From: Druceiella hillmani
Lineage: Eukaryota > Arthropoda > Insecta > Lepidoptera > Hepialidae
DNA length: 64,000 nt
Assembly: GCA_039881145.1 (NCBI GenBank)
Contig: JAYKKI010000095.1
Span: 792,001-856,000 of the forward strand
Direction: 5' to 3'
Of the stretch, positions 61,240 to 64,000 are shown piece by piece. Position 1 is the stretch's first letter. Each line of letters opens with the position of its first letter. The notes under the pieces were generated by a model. The model made no database searches. It was not told where the DNA came from and saw only the letters and a program-made list of their open reading frames with translations. A program made the position numbers and the translations under genes.

Positions 61240-61422
61240 CAGCGGCACTCAATCTGCGGCACGCGGGCCACTAGCGTCTCATGAGCAATTAAGACGTGGC
61301 CTGCGCCGCCGCCGCCGGGTTGGGGAGAAGTACAACAGGCTCTCATTAAAGTTAGAAATCGAATGAAATATACTGAAATCATTTTTATAACTTTTATTAT
61401 AAGTATATAGATTTAAAAACAA

Positions 61423-62985
61423 TTAATGAAATCGATAAAATTGAACAGTATTCTTAATTATTTTCTTTACTTCAGGCTTCGGTTTGCTAGATGCTATTCT
61501 AATTATTTCATAAAGGTGTTTATCAGTCAATCGCTTTCTGTAAATGTTTCTGATGTATTTCATTTTCGAGTATAAAGTTTTGTACACACATTTTGTTTAT
61601 GCTTTTATTTGCGCACACTTTTTTATGCTTTTATATGCGTCAGGTAACGATTTCCAAAAGGGAAGATTTTCTTTTTCATCGAAAATGGCTCGCAAATTTG
61701 AATAATTTTTCAGTTCGATTAGATAATCGAACTGCAAAATTTTTCATAATATATTGATTGATCAAATCCTAATTTACTGTGAATAGCATTAGTTTTTAAA
61801 TGCCATGGGTTTTCTACTAATACGAAGATGTCTTCCAAAGATCTTATGTCAAAAATATTTACTGTAAACGCACTAATTTTTTCATGAATTCAGTAAGCAT
61901 TGTGATTCAGGTTTGTGATTTCTGCGTACAATTTTAGTTTGTTTCCAAATGCCAATATTTTATTAGTCGCTTGAGTTATCGCCTAATTTTCTCCTTGTCA
62001 TTAGTCTTCAAATCGTTAAATTTGTTAGTTATGTCACGTAGGAAAGATAACAGTATCCACCATTCATCATCATTTATTTCAGCACACTATTTATTATTTC
62101 CGTTCCAAAAATGACATGATTTCATGACGAAGTTCCAAAATATTTCAAATTATTTTCTACGGTTTAACCAAAGAACAATTGTGTGTAAAACAACGTTCTC
62201 GTATTGAGAATTCAGTTCCTCTAGTAAATATTTGAATTTAGGTTTACTGGGTTTATATGGTTTATGAAATTAACAATATTTACAACTGTTTTTTATAACC
62301 GAATACAATCTCTCATTAGCAATTCGTACATATAGGTTTTCCTGGCGAAATATGCAATGTATAGCTATTATATCTTTACAAAGCTCATTTTTTAACAAAG
62401 CAACCAAACCATGTTCTTTACCAGTCACCGATGGATAGTAATTCGTACAAATGGATATCAATTTTTGAAATGAAATACCATGACTTTCGAAAAAAAAACT
62501 CGTTACTGCCTCCAAAAAATCTTTACCACGAGTCTAACCTTTTCTAGAAATCATTGTAAAAAACTCTTCATAGGCTTCAAAATTTTGCATGGAATACCGA
62601 ACAAATACTGCACACTGAGCCGTTGAAGAAACTTGCGTCTCAAGCCAAACTAAAATATTGACATTTTTTTTAATGTTTGTAGTGATTTGTAAAAACAAAT
62701 TCTCAGACACAGTTTCGATTCACCGTATACATGTAGAATCAGACAACTGTAGTTTTTTTTATTTCACCTATAATTTTATTTTTGTTTGAAATCTTCTCGA
62801 ATAAATAATTGAATGTTGTTAACATAAATTCTGTCACCATTTCTGCATCGGTAAAAGTTAGCAAGCAGGTAGCATATTTCAAAAGATGCCTTCGTGACTG
62901 CTTTTTCTTCTGTGATCGCTATAGCCATAACATTTTTTTGCTGCTGCAAAAGTTACTTTAAAAGTCTCAACTTGTCAGTTCTCAA
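61423..62985 (-). pseudogene. hAT transposase, GTF2IRD2/ZBED-like, degenerate
   Basis: The minus strand, N to C in several frames, reads: EEKAVTKASFEICYLLA (about 62895); FTDAEMVTEFML; IETVSENLFLQITTNIKKN (about 62700); WLETQVSSTAQCAVFVRYSM (about 62630); the longest frame 62515-62270 with SFQKLISICTNYYPSVTG, HGLVALLKNE and HCIFRQENL; KFKYLLEELNSQY with HTIVLWLNRRK (about 62180); WWILLSFLRDITNKFNDLKT (about 62040); and the C-terminal dimerisation piece YSKMKYIRN, RKRLTDKHLYEIIRIASS (about 61480-61560). This order matches the FAM200/ZBED5/GTF2IRD2 group of hAT transposases. The motif usually written L-D-E-S-T-D reads W-L-E-T, and C-T-D-G-A reads C-T-N-Y-Y, so two catalytic acidic residues are lost. 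The N-terminal BED zinc finger is missing, apparently replaced by inserted sequence beyond 62985. There are many stops. Inactive. Confidence 0.88.
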
Positions 62986-63240
62986 AGGTGCGTTCCCATA
63001 CGAAGCAAAGCAAGCAATGTAACAAAATGACGTTCTTGGATTCCGAATCGCGATAACACCGTTCACGATGCAACAATGTAACCGTTTGCTCCGAATTGAT
63101 TACGATGGCGCCGCCGTAACAAGGTTTGTCGAGCGTGCTCGCGCCTTTATTCAAATGTGCCCACTATGAAACTTTTCGCTACTGTATCGAATGCTCAATA
63201 GCAAGTGTTTGTATGGAATTATCGTACGGTTAATAATATT
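62986..63240. other. Probable nested insertion replacing the BED-finger part of the hAT gene
   Basis: Just where BED-finger coding sequence is expected, a G+C-richer stretch starts GGTGCGTTCCCATACGAAGC and ends near GTGTTTGTATGGAATTATCG. TTCCCATAC and GTATGGAA at the two edges may be eroded inverted ends of a small non-autonomous transposon. No target duplication is clear. It could instead be the element's own untranslated region. Confidence 0.35.
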
Positions 63241-63359
63241 TAAATGGTGCTGAAACAATTTTTCTTCAAAATGTTTGCTAGTTAGTAGAGAGTCAATGAC
63301 CCAGTTACAGTTTAGAATTTGGATATATGGCCCGCTAAAAAAAAGTATGAGTACCGCTG

Positions 63360-64000
63360 ATTGAAGCCATTACGGCATTAGGCGTTGTCGTGTATTTATG
63401 AACGTAGTTTCAATAAGATATTATTTACTGAGGGATGTGATCCTTGAGTGTAAAGTGCTATCTAGATGAGTAGAGAGCATGGTGTTATGATCCAAGTGGT
63501 GACTGTCATTTTAAAATCACTCTTTGCATATTTTAACTTTTTATACAGGTTAAAAACATACTCTTTGAAATAAATATATTGAGACAAATCTTATTTATTG
63601 TTATAATTTTAACTCGCCAATTAACTTAAAAGTAAAAACTGTTAGGAATTGGTTGTCACTAAATGTTTAAACATTAACCGTTTAAATAAATCATAAAAAT
63701 ATATATCAACTTGTACCAAATGATTAAATTGTTACATATTGTTGACACCTTCTTGCACTTATTGCTTAAAATCGTTGTGCATATAATTATATATAGCATG
63801 AATTTTTTTATGAAAATAATCTTTATTCAGATTACTTTGTTCTATATATGCCACCAAGGACTTATTTCAGAAATGTTTAACGATTCTATATTAAAAATAG
63901 GATTATATGTAATATTAAACGTTCCTACGTAATATTGAAAATTACCAAATTTTCTTTCTTTTAAAGAGAAGTTCTAACTAGTGAAAGTTTTATATTCTAC
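63360..64000 (+). repeat. Long repeat unit, copy D, right part (runs off the window)
   Basis: From the target duplication on it matches copy A from about 28540 and B from 41335 ('gtagtttcaataagag', 'cttgagtgta', 'tagatgagYagagagcatg'). It continues beyond the window end. The 73-codon open frame at 63711 is a chance frame. Confidence 0.7.

Larger units (their letters stand above)
61240..63359 (-). mobile_element. hAT element (ZBED/GTF2IRD2-like), about 2.1 kb
   Basis: The left end is CAGCGGCACTCAATCT (61240 on). The complement of the right end (up to 63359) is CAGCGGTACTCATACT, a 13/16 match of the CAG-x-GG-x-xCTCA type usual for hAT ends. Flanking octamers are ATTTAAGT (61232-61239) and ATTGAAGC (63360-63367), a 6/8 target-site duplication. 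Repeat copies A and B carry the empty site (ATTTAAGC at 41325-41332), which confirms both boundaries. Near the left end, 61256-61271 and 61296-61309 form a G+C-rich hairpin (GCGGCACGCGGGCCAC / GTGGCCTGCGCCGC). The single gene lies on the minus strand and is badly broken. Confidence 0.9.

Noticed and set aside
1..64000. tRNA genes
   Set aside because: Looking for B-box-like GGTTCGANTCC words and paired acceptor stems by eye gave no cloverleaf that I could support. The only tRNA-related signal is the primer-binding site at 57387. A covariance-model scan would be decisive.
1..64000. Intron-exon structure of a host gene
   Set aside because: No open stretch with recognisable host protein homology was found. 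Splice-site dinucleotides are uninformative in such A+T-rich DNA. The window could lie within a giant intron, which cannot be seen from the sequence alone.

Overview
This window is A+T-rich, repeat-dominated nuclear DNA of an animal, most likely an arthropod. The evidence is the transposon content: a mariner-like element with an N-terminal DUF4817-type domain, a DD34E Tc1-like element, a GTF2IRD2/ZBED-like hAT element, an LTR fragment whose primer-binding site matches tRNA-Trp, a non-LTR reverse transcriptase fragment, and a relic of a transposase family that I recall mainly from insects. Nine long (TA)n tracts, the lack of long open frames and the absence of operon-like spacing also argue against a prokaryote. 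I found no host protein-coding gene, tRNA, rRNA or CRISPR array that I can support. All recognisable coding sequence is broken transposase or reverse transcriptase.

Layout. 0-12 kb: ancient, degenerate DNA holding a transposase relic (minus strand, about 3.15-4.12 kb), a 41-bp tandem array (4.8-5.0 kb), several near-perfect hairpins, and three faint copies of one long-period repeat family (0.2, 6.8 and 11.0 kb). 12-22.4 kb: mostly featureless A+T-rich DNA with microsatellites and hairpins. 22.4-23.3 kb: six diverged tandem units of a SINE/LINE-tail-like sequence. 23.3 kb to the end: at least four diverged direct copies of a very long repeat unit (A about 23.3-33.9 kb, B about 39.6-46.1 kb, C about 52.9-57.9 kb, D about 60.5 kb to beyond the window), separated by non-homologous spacers. 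Each copy carries the same short G+C-richer block, which ends in a TATA-like A+T run.

The recognisable transposons sit in or between these copies. The mariner is in A. The Tc1-like element lies just after A. The reverse transcriptase fragment is in B. The LTR fragment interrupts C. The hAT element splits D exactly in the conserved block, so A and B preserve the empty site. Local rearrangements (a 203-bp tandem duplication, a roughly 470-bp segment copied 4.4 kb away, an in-place inverted segment, and a hairpin with perfect 41-bp arms) show recent non-mobile-element changes as well.

Nothing here amounts to a working multi-gene system. The most unusual features are the long-period tandem array with its conserved block, and the 37.5-37.8 kb fold-back cluster. 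Coordinates of repeat families were set by eye and are approximate to tens of bases unless a motif is given.
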